DNA from: Pseudomonas sp. GM21
Lineage (GTDB): Bacteria > Pseudomonadota > Gammaproteobacteria > Pseudomonadales > Pseudomonadaceae
Reading direction: 5' to 3'
Length of the DNA stretch: 64,000 nucleotides
Assembly (NCBI RefSeq): GCF_000282215.1
Contig: NZ_AKJS01000012.1
Location: forward strand, 1 to 64,000
The position numbers were made by a program, and so were the translations under genes. Below, in pieces: positions 34,454 through 42,076 of this stretch. The notes beneath the pieces were generated by a model, which ran no database searches, was not told the DNA's origin, and worked only from the letters and a program-made list of their open reading frames with translations. The stretch's first letter is position 1, and every line of letters starts with the position of its first letter.

Positions 34454-35218
34454 TCAGCCGGCGCTCAATCCGCCATCGACGGCGAGCGCGTGCCCGGTGA
34501 TGAAACTGGCACCGTCGCTGCACAGGAACAGCACGGCGTTGGCCACCTCGTCGGCACGCCCCAGCCGGCCGATGGGATGCATGGCCGCAGAGCGTTCCGC
34601 CACTAAGGGATCGAACTTGATCATCTGCTCGAGCATGGGCGTCTCGATGACCGCCGGGCACACGGCATTGATGCGGATACCCTTTTTCGCGTACTCGATG
34701 GCCGCGGATTTGGTCAGTGCGACTACGGCGTGTTTACTGGCACTGTAAATGCCCATTTTGCGAACGCCGCGCAGGCCAGCGACCGATGCGGTGTTGACAA
34801 TCGCCCCACGCCCCTGGGCCAGCATTACTTCCAGCTGGTACTTCATGCACATCCAGACGCCTTTGACGTTCACGTCCATCAGCGCGTCGTAAACCTCCTC
34901 ACCACTGTCACCCACTCGGCCTTTCTCGCGCTCGATTCCGGCGTTGTTGTGGGCATAGTCAATGGCCCCATAAGTAGCGAGCACCTGTTCAGTGAGTTGC
35001 TTGACCTGGGCATCAGAGGTCACGTCGCAGGGGAAAAAGCTGGCTTCCCCACCCGCCTCGCGAATCATCCGCACGGTGTTTTCGCCACCGTCGCGCTGAC
35101 AATCGACCACCGCAACCTTCAAGCCTGCCGCTGCGAAAGCCATGGCCGCGGCCCTGCCAATTCCACCCGCAGCCCCCGTAACCAGAGCGACCTGACCGGA
35201 AAAACTACTGTTCATCAT
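34454..35218 (-). CDS. Short-chain dehydrogenase/reductase
   Basis: The 254-residue classical SDR has TGAAGGIGRAAA, CDVTSDAQV, NNAG, SVAG with the catalytic Ser, YSASKHA, PAVIETPM and GHALAVDGG. The tandem ATG ATG at 35218 is preceded by GGAG. Residues upstream of it do not fit the family. It resembles cyclohexanol- or 3-oxoacyl-type dehydrogenases and probably uses NAD (the Asp in VAVVDCQR at the end of beta-2). It lies between the PaaG-like isomerase and a second SDR in the seven-gene operon. Confidence 0.9.
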   Translation of the reverse strand: MMNSSFSGQVALVTGAAGGIGRAAAMAFAAAGLKVAVVDCQRDGGENTVRMIREAGGEASFFPCDVTSDAQVKQLTEQVLATYGAIDYAHNNAGIEREKGRVGDSGEEVYDALMDVNVKGVWMCMKYQLEVMLAQGRGAIVNTASVAGLRGVRKMGIYSASKHAVVALTKSAAIEYAKKGIRINAVCPAVIETPMLEQMIKFDPLVAERSAAMHPIGRLGRADEVANAVLFLCSDGASFITGHALAVDGGLSAG

Positions 35219-35270
35219 TTTTGCTCCAATGGCTTGCGACGCTGTGCCAGCGCCTGTCATAGCGAAATAG

Positions 35271-36098
35271 TCAGTGAGTGTTCATGACGCCGGATTCGCG
35301 CCCGGGAAACTGCGGCTCGCGTTTCGCCAGAAACGCCTGGGCACCCTGTTCGAAGGTGGGCCTGTCCAAAAGCTCGCGCTGGCGATCAGTCTCATAGGTC
35401 AACTGTTGCGCCAGCGAATTGCCTCTGGCCGCATCGAATACACTACGCGCCTCGATCACCCCGTGGGCGGGTAGAGCAGCCAGTTGACGGGCCACGTCCA
35501 TGGCCTGGCCCGACAAGGCTTCAGCGTCCACGCAGGCGTGAATCATGCCCCAGCGTTCGGCCTGTTCAGCCGACCAGCGCCCGCCCGTCAACGTCAGGGC
35601 CAACGCCCGTGGACCACCGAGCAGACGTTCGAGGAACCACGACGAACCGAGGTCCGGCACCAGGCCGAGTTTCGGCACGAACGGCAAATAGAAGTACGCC
35701 GAACGCGCGGCAATGATGACGTCTGCCGCCAGAGCCAGCCCCACGGCGCCCCCGGCGACACCACCGTTCAAGGCAACGACTACGGGTACCGGCAACTCGC
35801 GCAGTTGGGCTACAACGGGGTTGAACACCCCGTCCATCATCCGCGCGACATTGGCCCCGCGGCTTAGCCCCGCCTCACCACCGTGTAAAAGTTCGTTCAA
35901 TTGAGCGCCAGCGCTAAACAGCTTGCCGTTGGCGGTCAACACCAAGGCCCGCACGCGGTTGTCCTGGCGCACCTCGGCCAAGGCTTCGAGGACTTCCCCC
36001 AGCATCGCCGCGCTCAAGGCATTGAGCAGTTCCGGCTGGTTGAGCGTGAGGACGGCGACGGCGTCGCGTTTTTCGTAGGTGATCATCTGGTAGTTCAC
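35271..36098 (-). CDS. Enoyl-CoA hydratase/isomerase family protein, PaaG-like
   Basis: The 275-residue crotonase has an oxyanion hole in SAGAQLNELL and GGVAGGAVGLALAADVII. The two Glu residues of classical enoyl-CoA hydratase are not present (PFVPKLGLVPDLGSSWFLERLLG). Instead, Asp in VPDLGSS matches the acid of PaaG and Delta3-Delta2 enoyl-CoA isomerases. I therefore favour an isomerase. GTG at 36098 (VNYQMITYEKR) with AGGAAAA upstream is the likely start; ATG at 36086 is an alternative. It is third of the operon, after the dehydrogenase pair, and could shift a double bond made by those enzymes. Confidence 0.85.
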   Translation of the reverse strand: MNYQMITYEKRDAVAVLTLNQPELLNALSAAMLGEVLEALAEVRQDNRVRALVLTANGKLFSAGAQLNELLHGGEAGLSRGANVARMMDGVFNPVVAQLRELPVPVVVALNGGVAGGAVGLALAADVIIAARSAYFYLPFVPKLGLVPDLGSSWFLERLLGGPRALALTLTGGRWSAEQAERWGMIHACVDAEALSGQAMDVARQLAALPAHGVIEARSVFDAARGNSLAQQLTYETDRQRELLDRPTFEQGAQAFLAKREPQFPGRESGVMNTH

Positions 36099-36164
36099 GG
36101 TGGCTGGTTTTCCTGAAAAAAGGGCCCGAGAACCCATAAAGAAGCAAAGCGATGCCCAACTGTG

Positions 36165-37307
36165 TCAGTCGACCCGCATCAGTCGGCTGTATGTCTTGAG
36201 GTGATGGTCATCGTTACCGAACTGATGGTTGAGCATCAGCAAGTGCTTGGCGTGGTGCGACAACACGTACTCCCAGGTCAGGCCGATGCCACCGTGCAAC
36301 TGAATACCCTGGTCGGCGATGAACCGGCCGGCGCGCACGATCAGGACTTTGGCGGCTGCCAGGGTGCTGCTGCGGTCGTCGTTGTCCGGTGCGTCCGCTG
36401 CGCAAGAGGCGAGGATGGCCATCGATGTGGCCTGGTCCAGTTCGATGCGCATGTCCACCATGCGGTGCTGCAAAACCTGGAACTTGCCGATCGCCTGGCC
36501 GAACTGTTTGCGCGTCTTCAGATAGTCGAGGGTCAGGTCGCACACCGCTTCCATGCTGCCCACCGCTTCGGCGCACTGCGCCGCAATCGCTCGGCCCTGC
36601 TGATAACGCAAAGCCGTCAGGGCCTGGCCCGCTTCACCGAGCATCGCGGCAGCGCTGACAACAACGTTTTCAAGGTACAGGTCGCAAGCCTTGCGTCCGT
36701 CCATGGTGGGATAGGCACGACGGCTGACGCCCGGTGCATTGGGGTCGAGCAAGAACAGGCTGACACCTTTTTCATCGCGCTCGCTGCCGGCAGTGCGCGC
36801 CGACACTACAATCATCCCGGCGCTGTGGCCGGCGACTACCACCGATTTACGGCCATTGAGTTTCCAGCCGCCGCTTACCGCCTCGGCGCTAGTACGCACA
36901 TCGTGCAATTGGTAATGACTGGTCGGCTCATCGACAGCGACCGCCAGTTGCAATTGACCGCTGGCGACCTGCGGCAGCAATTCGCTGCGCTGCTCGTCGT
37001 TGCCAAGCTGGCTCAGCAGGCCACCGGCAAAAATCACCGAATGAAGGTAGGGTTCCAGGCACAAGCCACGGCCCAGCTCGGTCATGGTCAGCAGGGTCTC
37101 TACTCCACCGCCGCCGAAGCCGCCGTACTCGGACGCAAATGGCACGGCGGTCAGCCCAAGTTCGGCGAGCTGCTGCCAGAACGCGACACTGAAACCCTCT
37201 TCACTTGCGGCAAAGCGCTCGCGCAACTCGAAATCGTAGCTGTCACGCACCAGACGGGAGACGGTGTCTTGCAGCATCTGCTGCTCTTCGGAAAGTTTGA
37301 AGTCCAT
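36165..37307 (-). CDS. Acyl-CoA dehydrogenase, small-subunit type (PimD/FadE-like)
   Basis: The 380-residue protein starts MDFKLSEEQQMLQDTVSRLVRD and resembles the small subunits of heteromeric acyl-CoA dehydrogenases (pimeloyl-CoA and steroid types). It has AVDEPTSHYQ where the FAD-site TEPxxGSD is expected and GRKSVVVAGHSAG for the next strand. QLHGGIGLTWEYVLSHHAKHLLM carries the final helix, and the C-terminal YEGTNEIQ is missing. Loss of parts of the active site fits a subunit that works with its neighbour, whose gene ends 14 bp upstream. It is second in the seven-gene operon. Confidence 0.88.
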   Translation of the reverse strand: MDFKLSEEQQMLQDTVSRLVRDSYDFELRERFAASEEGFSVAFWQQLAELGLTAVPFASEYGGFGGGGVETLLTMTELGRGLCLEPYLHSVIFAGGLLSQLGNDEQRSELLPQVASGQLQLAVAVDEPTSHYQLHDVRTSAEAVSGGWKLNGRKSVVVAGHSAGMIVVSARTAGSERDEKGVSLFLLDPNAPGVSRRAYPTMDGRKACDLYLENVVVSAAAMLGEAGQALTALRYQQGRAIAAQCAEAVGSMEAVCDLTLDYLKTRKQFGQAIGKFQVLQHRMVDMRIELDQATSMAILASCAADAPDNDDRSSTLAAAKVLIVRAGRFIADQGIQLHGGIGLTWEYVLSHHAKHLLMLNHQFGNDDHHLKTYSRLMRVD

Positions 37308-37321
37308 GATCGATAAGCCCC

Positions 37322-38515
37322 TTACAACTCAAGAATCATCTTGGCGATGATGTTCTTCTGGATTTCGTTGGAACCGCCGTAGACCGAGGTCTTGCGCATG
37401 TCCAGGTACTGGCTGAATGGTGCGGTGCTGTAGTCGCGGTACAGGTCCGGTTGGTCGCCGTAACCGAGTTCTTCTTCGACAAAAGGCATGGCATACGGGC
37501 CCAGCGTCTTGCTCATCAGGTAGGTGATGGCCTGGCGAATCTCCGAGCCCTTGATCTTCAGGAACGAACTCTCGGCACCGGGAACCCCACCGTCACGGGC
37601 GGACGCAAGGGTGCGCAAGTTGCTCATCTCGATTGCTCTCAGCTGGATCTCCAGATCGGCGATTTGCAGGCGCAATTGATCGTCATCGATCAAGGGCAAA
37701 CCGTCTCGCTGCTCCTGGCTTGCGATCTGCTTGAGCCGCGAAAGCATCTGTTTGGCTTGGCCGATGCCGACAATGCTGGTGCGCTCGTGGGTCAACAGAT
37801 ACTTGGCGCAGGTCCAGCCCTTGTTTTCTTCACCGACCAGGTTCTGCACCGGCACCCGCACGTCGTCGAGGAACACTTCATTGACTTCGTGTTCACCGTC
37901 GAGGGTGATGATCGGCCGAACGGTGATGCCCGGGGTTTTCATATCGATCAGCAAGAAGCTGATACCGCGTTGCTGTTGTGCGTCGGGGTCGGTACGGACC
38001 AGGCAAAACATCCAGTCAGCGTAATGGGCCGTGGTGGTCCAGGTTTTCTGGCCATTGACCACGTAGTGATCGCCATCGCGAACAGCACGTGTCTTCAAGG
38101 CGGCAAGGTCAGAACCGGCCCCCGGCTCGGAATAGCCCTGGCACCACCAGTCTTCGCAACTGAGAATGCGCGGCAGGAAACGCGCCTGCTGCTCGGGTGT
38201 ACCAAACTTGATGATCACCGGAGCGACCATGTTGACACCGAATGGCACGATGCCCGGTGCACCGAACGCGGCGCACTCTTCCTCGAAAATATGCTTCTCG
38301 ACCACCCCCCACCCGGTGCCACCAAACTCCACGGGCCATCCGGCGGCCAGCCATCCCCGCTCATTGAGCAGGCGCATCCAGGCCACTTGGTCCTCTTTAT
38401 TGAAATGCTTGCCAAGGCGTCCGCGTGCAGCAATATCGGCGGGCACTGTGTGACGCAAAAACGCGCGCACTTCCTCGCGGAAGGCCTGTTCGGCAGGGGT
38501 GAACTGGATATCCAC
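37322..38515 (-). CDS. Acyl-CoA dehydrogenase, large-subunit type (PimC/FadE-like)
   Basis: The 397-residue protein has the complete fold with QGYSEPGAGSDLAALKTRA, VVNGQKTWTTTAHYADW and VYGGSNEIQKNIIAKMIL at the C-terminus. It matches large subunits of heteromeric acyl-CoA dehydrogenases such as PimC and steroid-type FadE28. It is the first gene of the minus-strand operon and its ATG lies next to the 326-bp divergent control region. With the small-type protein downstream it should form an alpha2-beta2 enzyme, the arrangement used for bulky or ring-bearing acyl-CoAs. AGGAGTACATC precedes the start. Confidence 0.9.
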   Translation of the reverse strand: MDIQFTPAEQAFREEVRAFLRHTVPADIAARGRLGKHFNKEDQVAWMRLLNERGWLAAGWPVEFGGTGWGVVEKHIFEEECAAFGAPGIVPFGVNMVAPVIIKFGTPEQQARFLPRILSCEDWWCQGYSEPGAGSDLAALKTRAVRDGDHYVVNGQKTWTTTAHYADWMFCLVRTDPDAQQQRGISFLLIDMKTPGITVRPIITLDGEHEVNEVFLDDVRVPVQNLVGEENKGWTCAKYLLTHERTSIVGIGQAKQMLSRLKQIASQEQRDGLPLIDDDQLRLQIADLEIQLRAIEMSNLRTLASARDGGVPGAESSFLKIKGSEIRQAITYLMSKTLGPYAMPFVEEELGYGDQPDLYRDYSTAPFSQYLDMRKTSVYGGSNEIQKNIIAKMILEL

Positions 38516-38841
38516 TGATGTACTCCTCGCATTCGGCTGAAGGGGGTCAGGAACGGCCCGACTCGCCCACCGACAGCCACGGTAGAGGAATGAACCGAGC
38601 GCGCACCCACCCGGTCAGGGGGAAAAAACCCACCCCCCTCTCCTGCTGGCGGTAGCACCACAGGAACACCGCCATGGCGTCAAATGACGACGCTTTGGCG
38701 TCCAATGACGAGACTCATGGCTATCGCCGCGCCGGCTCTCTAAACAACCATTGGGAGGTGAAATAACTGGCTGCCACAGACAGTCACTCAACAAGAAAAA
38801 CAGACGCGCCGTCTTCACTGGCGCCAACTGGAGCACTGCCC
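38516..38841. promoter_or_regulatory. Divergent control region, acyl-CoA dehydrogenase operon / DUF1254 pair
   Basis: This 326-bp region holds a G/C-tract element (38601-38640) and a pair of 16-bp direct repeats exactly 21 bp apart (38675-38711). Within the element, GGGGGAAAAAACCCACCCC (38618-38636) has the same arms and spacing as 52472-52490. It serves the operon leftward from 38515 and the two DUF1254 genes rightward from 38842. GGGAGGTG (38753-38760) looks like a Shine-Dalgarno site but no gene follows it closely. Confidence 0.6.
38675..38711. repeat. Direct repeats phased by 21 bp (candidate AraC-type operator)
   Basis: TGGCGTCAAATGACGA (38675-38690) and TGGCGTCCAATGACGA (38696-38711) differ at one base. 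Each unit is itself a near-dyad (CGTCA-AA-TGACG). Two direct repeats on the same helix face are typical of AraC-family sites. An AraC-type HTH protein is encoded at 44600-44935 and a full AraC regulator at 25721. Confidence 0.55.
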
Positions 38842-40338
38842 ATGAAGTTCAATCGACGCCAAACCCTTACCCTGCTGGCCGCCGCCAGCGCCACGCCCCT
38901 GCTTGGCATCAATGCCTACAAGGCCAGTGCCGATGCCAAGCCAGCCGATCTGCCGCTGACACCCGAACAGGCCCGCGAGATTGCCCGGGAAGCGTTTCTC
39001 TGGGGCATGCACCCGGTGGCGATTTATCACTTTCGCTACAACCTCGTGCAGAACGAACAGAACCCCCGCTATGTTGGCCTCAACCGCCTACGGCTGGCAC
39101 GTGCGCCCTACTCTGCCAAGCAACGCGGGGCCACGACGCCGAACGCCACCACGCTTTATGGCAACGCCATGCTCGACCTGAGTGCGGAACCGGTGGTGGT
39201 CACGATCCCGGCAGTCGACCAGCGTTACTGGAGCCTGCAGATGGCCGACAACTATTCGCGCTGGTGGCACATGATCGGCAGCCAGTTCAATGCGCCCGGC
39301 CCGGTGCGCCGTTTGTTCGTCGGTCCGAACTGGAGCGGAAAGTTGCCCGCCGACTTTGTCGGCGAAGAAATCGTGCAATCGGATTCGGACTTTGCCGTCG
39401 CGTTGTTGCGCATCGCCCTGACCGACGACACCGCGCAAGAGCTTAAGACCATCAACGCAATCATGGACCGCGTCACACTCATGCCCCTGAGCCAATGGAT
39501 CGCAGCGGGTAAAAAAGAGATCAGGGCCGAAGACGTGCCGCTGATGCGCGCCAGCTATCCGACGTTCCCGGGCATGGAGAACATGCGCGAGCCGGGTCGC
39601 CTCAAGGGTACGGACTTTCTGCGTTGGGTCAGCCTGATCCTCAATGATCCGAGCTTCACCAAGCAAGCGGACGGACACAAGGAAATTGCTGCCTTCGCCC
39701 GCTTCGAGCGACTGGGCCTCAAAGCTGGGCAAACCTTCGAACCGGGCAGTCTATCGGCTCCAGTTTTGGTGGCTATCGAAGCGGGGATCGAGGATGGCAG
39801 AAAGGCGGTCCAGGCACAGATTGCCAAGGGCCTGGGGGCTGACATGAACGGCTGGTCGCTCTCCACCAATCTGGGTTACCAAGACAGCGACTGGTTGATG
39901 CGTGCCGTGTACGGCTACGTCGCAATACTCGGGCCGATTCCTTCGCGCTCGCACACCGCCGGCTTTGCCCTCAGCGATTCCCGGGGCCAACCGCTGCACG
40001 GCGAGCACCGCTACACCCTCACGTTCGATCTGGCCGACATGCCGCCCGTCACCGAATTCTGGGAACTGCCGCTGTACGACCGCGAAGGTTACTTCGTCGA
40101 CAACCCAATCAACCGCTACTCGCTCAACAGCTACATGCTCCAGCGCGGCAAGTTGCACACCGCCGGGGGCAAACTGGTGATTTATGTGCAGCACGAGGCG
40201 CCGACCGACCCTGACCAACACCGCAACTGGCTGCCGGCACCCAAGGAAGGCTTCCAGTTCGCCGCGCGTTTCTATGGACCCCGCGGACCGCTGATCGACG
40301 CCAGCTACGCCATGCCCGGTGCCGTTCGGGTGAGTTGA
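38842..40338 (+). CDS. DUF1254/DUF1214 protein with Tat-like signal
   Basis: The 498-residue protein begins MKFNRRQTLTLLAAASATPLLG, a twin-arginine-type signal (RRQTLTLL), so it may be exported folded. DUF1254 landmarks are REAFLWGMHPVAIYHFRYNLVQ and TTPNATTLYGNAMLDLSAEPVVV. DUF1214 landmarks are FDLADMPPVTEFWELPLYDREGYFVDNPINRYSLNSYML and HRNWLPAPKEGFQFAARFYGPRGPLIDASY. It is closely related to the next gene, 58 bp downstream, and both share motifs (ADNYSRWWHMIGSQFNAPGP) absent from the Sec-type paralogues. It faces the acyl-CoA dehydrogenase operon across a shared control region. Function unknown. Confidence 0.88.
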   Translation: MKFNRRQTLTLLAAASATPLLGINAYKASADAKPADLPLTPEQAREIAREAFLWGMHPVAIYHFRYNLVQNEQNPRYVGLNRLRLARAPYSAKQRGATTPNATTLYGNAMLDLSAEPVVVTIPAVDQRYWSLQMADNYSRWWHMIGSQFNAPGPVRRLFVGPNWSGKLPADFVGEEIVQSDSDFAVALLRIALTDDTAQELKTINAIMDRVTLMPLSQWIAAGKKEIRAEDVPLMRASYPTFPGMENMREPGRLKGTDFLRWVSLILNDPSFTKQADGHKEIAAFARFERLGLKAGQTFEPGSLSAPVLVAIEAGIEDGRKAVQAQIAKGLGADMNGWSLSTNLGYQDSDWLMRAVYGYVAILGPIPSRSHTAGFALSDSRGQPLHGEHRYTLTFDLADMPPVTEFWELPLYDREGYFVDNPINRYSLNSYMLQRGKLHTAGGKLVIYVQHEAPTDPDQHRNWLPAPKEGFQFAARFYGPRGPLIDASYAMPGAVRVS

Positions 40339-40396
40339 TCCCTGAGGTATTCATGACGACCTTTAGCGCCAGTTTTAACTCTTCAGAGAACCCGTG

Positions 40397-41896
40397 ATGA
40401 AATTCACTCGTAGAGACTTCTTGCCCCTGCTGACCGGTGCGGTGATCGCCCCGACCTTGACCTTCGGCGGGTTCATACCCAAGCCCGCTCAAGCCAACCC
40501 GGCCACCGCCCCCCTGACACCCAAAGAGGCCCGTGCCATTGCCCGGGAGGTGTTCCTCTGGGGCATGCACCCGGTGGCGCTTTATCATCTGCGCTACATC
40601 CACGCGCAAAATCCGAAAAGCCCGCGTTTCGTGGGCCTGAACCGCTTCAAATGGTCACGCCAGCCCGCCAAGGCCCTGCCGCGTTTTGCGACCACACCCA
40701 ATGCCACGACGCTGTACGGTCTGGCGATGCTAGACCTCAGCCAGGAACCCGTCGTGTTGACAATGTCCAAGGCCGACGAGCGCTATTGGAGCGTGCAAAT
40801 GGCTGACAACTATTCGCGCTGGTGGCACATGATCGGCAGTCAGTTCAATGCGCCTGGCCCGGTGCGCCGCCTGTTCGTCGGGCCGAACTGGAGCGGCACT
40901 CTCCCCGCCGAGTTCGTTGGCGAAGAGGTCGTGCAGTCGCCCTCCGATTTCGCCGTGGCCCTCGGCCGCCTCGCCCTGACGGACGACACCCCGGAAGAAC
41001 TCAAGGCGATTAATGCCTTCATGGACCGTATCACGTTGATGCCGCTGAGCCAGTGGCTGGCCTCAGGCAAAAAAGATGTGCGTGCCGAAGACGTGGTGCC
41101 GGGCAAGGCCGAATATCCGACGTATAGCGGCATGGAAAATGTGCGCGAGCCGAGTCGCCTGCGGGGCACGGAGTTTCTGCAATGGGTCAGTCTGATCCTC
41201 AACGATCCGAGCTTCACCAAGCAGGCCGACGGGCATAAGGAACTGCAAGCGTTCGCTCGCTTTGACCGGCTTGGACTCAAGGCCGGGCAATCTTTCGATC
41301 CGACCAGTCTGTCCCCTGCGTTGCAAACCGCCGTGGCCGAGGGTATCGAGGACGGCGTCACCGCGCTAAAGGCACAATTGGCCAAGGGTACGGGCAAACC
41401 AATGAATGGCTGGTCGCTGGCCACAGACATCGGTTACCAAGATACCGACTGGATGCGCCGCGCACTGGCCGGTTATATCGCCGTGCTTGGCCCGGTGCCC
41501 GTTCGCTCACACACCGCCGCGCGCATGTACAACGATGCAGCGGGGCAACCGCTCAATGGGAAGAACCGCTACACCATCACCTTCGACCTCAAAGACATGC
41601 CACCGGTGACGGAGTTCTGGGAGTTGCCGCTGTACGACCAGGAAGGGTTTTTCGTCGACAACCCAATCGATCGTTACTCGCTCAACAGCTACATGCTGCA
41701 ACGCGGCAAGTTGCACACGGTCGACGGCAAATTGGTGATCTACGTCCAGGCCGACGAACCCGGTGACCCCGATCAACGTCGCAACTGGCTGCCCGCCCCA
41801 CGGGATGCGTTCCAGTTCACCGCGCGTTTTTATGGACCTCGCGGGCCGTTGATCGATGGCAGCTATGCCATGCCTGGCGTCGTCAAGGTTGGCTGA
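40397..41896 (+). CDS. DUF1254/DUF1214 protein with Tat signal, tandem paralogue of 38842
   Basis: The 499-residue protein begins MKFTRRDFLPLLTGAVIAP, a clear twin-arginine signal (TRRDFLPLL). Domain landmarks match the upstream copy almost residue by residue: REVFLWGMHPVALYHLRY, TPNATTLYGLAMLDLSQEP, the ADNYSRWWHMIGSQFNAPGP block, FWELPLYDQEGFFVDNPIDRYSLNSYML. The pair arose by tandem duplication. The start is ATG 40397; GTG at 40394 is adjacent. Tat export suggests a cofactor or prior folding, which the Sec-type paralogues in this window do not share. A GC-rich terminator follows. Confidence 0.88.
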   Translation: MKFTRRDFLPLLTGAVIAPTLTFGGFIPKPAQANPATAPLTPKEARAIAREVFLWGMHPVALYHLRYIHAQNPKSPRFVGLNRFKWSRQPAKALPRFATTPNATTLYGLAMLDLSQEPVVLTMSKADERYWSVQMADNYSRWWHMIGSQFNAPGPVRRLFVGPNWSGTLPAEFVGEEVVQSPSDFAVALGRLALTDDTPEELKAINAFMDRITLMPLSQWLASGKKDVRAEDVVPGKAEYPTYSGMENVREPSRLRGTEFLQWVSLILNDPSFTKQADGHKELQAFARFDRLGLKAGQSFDPTSLSPALQTAVAEGIEDGVTALKAQLAKGTGKPMNGWSLATDIGYQDTDWMRRALAGYIAVLGPVPVRSHTAARMYNDAAGQPLNGKNRYTITFDLKDMPPVTEFWELPLYDQEGFFVDNPIDRYSLNSYMLQRGKLHTVDGKLVIYVQADEPGDPDQRRNWLPAPRDAFQFTARFYGPRGPLIDGSYAMPGVVKVG

Positions 41897-41902
41897 AAGA
41901 AA

Positions 41903-41935
41903 AGCGCCCGGACCAGCATTCCCGGCCCGGGCGTT
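41903..41935 (+). terminator. Intrinsic terminator after the DUF1254 pair
   Basis: CGCCCGG (41905-41911) pairs with CCGGGCG (41927-41933) around a C/A-rich loop, with A-residues before and TTACCTTT after. It lies just after the stop of the second DUF1254 gene. Confidence 0.75.
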
Positions 41936-41944
41936 ACCTTTACT

Positions 41945-42047
41945 GCAGGAGCGAGCTTGCTCGCGATGGTCTATCAGTCAACGAAGATGTTGGATCTGAT
42001 GGCCTCATCGTCGGAACGCCGCCCGGAGCAAGCCCGCTCCCACGGGG
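41945..42047. repeat. REP pair between convergent genes
   Basis: CAGGAGCGAGCTTGCTCGCG (from 41945) and GGAGCAAGCCCGCTCCCACG (from 42025) are inverted REP-like units about 55 bp apart. The same type occurs at 49686-49789 and 55231-55326. They follow operon or gene ends, as is usual in Pseudomonas. Confidence 0.75.
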
Positions 42048-42076
42048 TCCGTGTGTGCCGCGTTATTCTTCCAACA

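Noticed and set aside
33630..34661. Longer 343-codon version of the SDR gene
   Set aside because: The first 85 codons overlap the end of the upstream SDR gene, are Arg-rich and unlike the family. A good start with a ribosome site lies at 34406.
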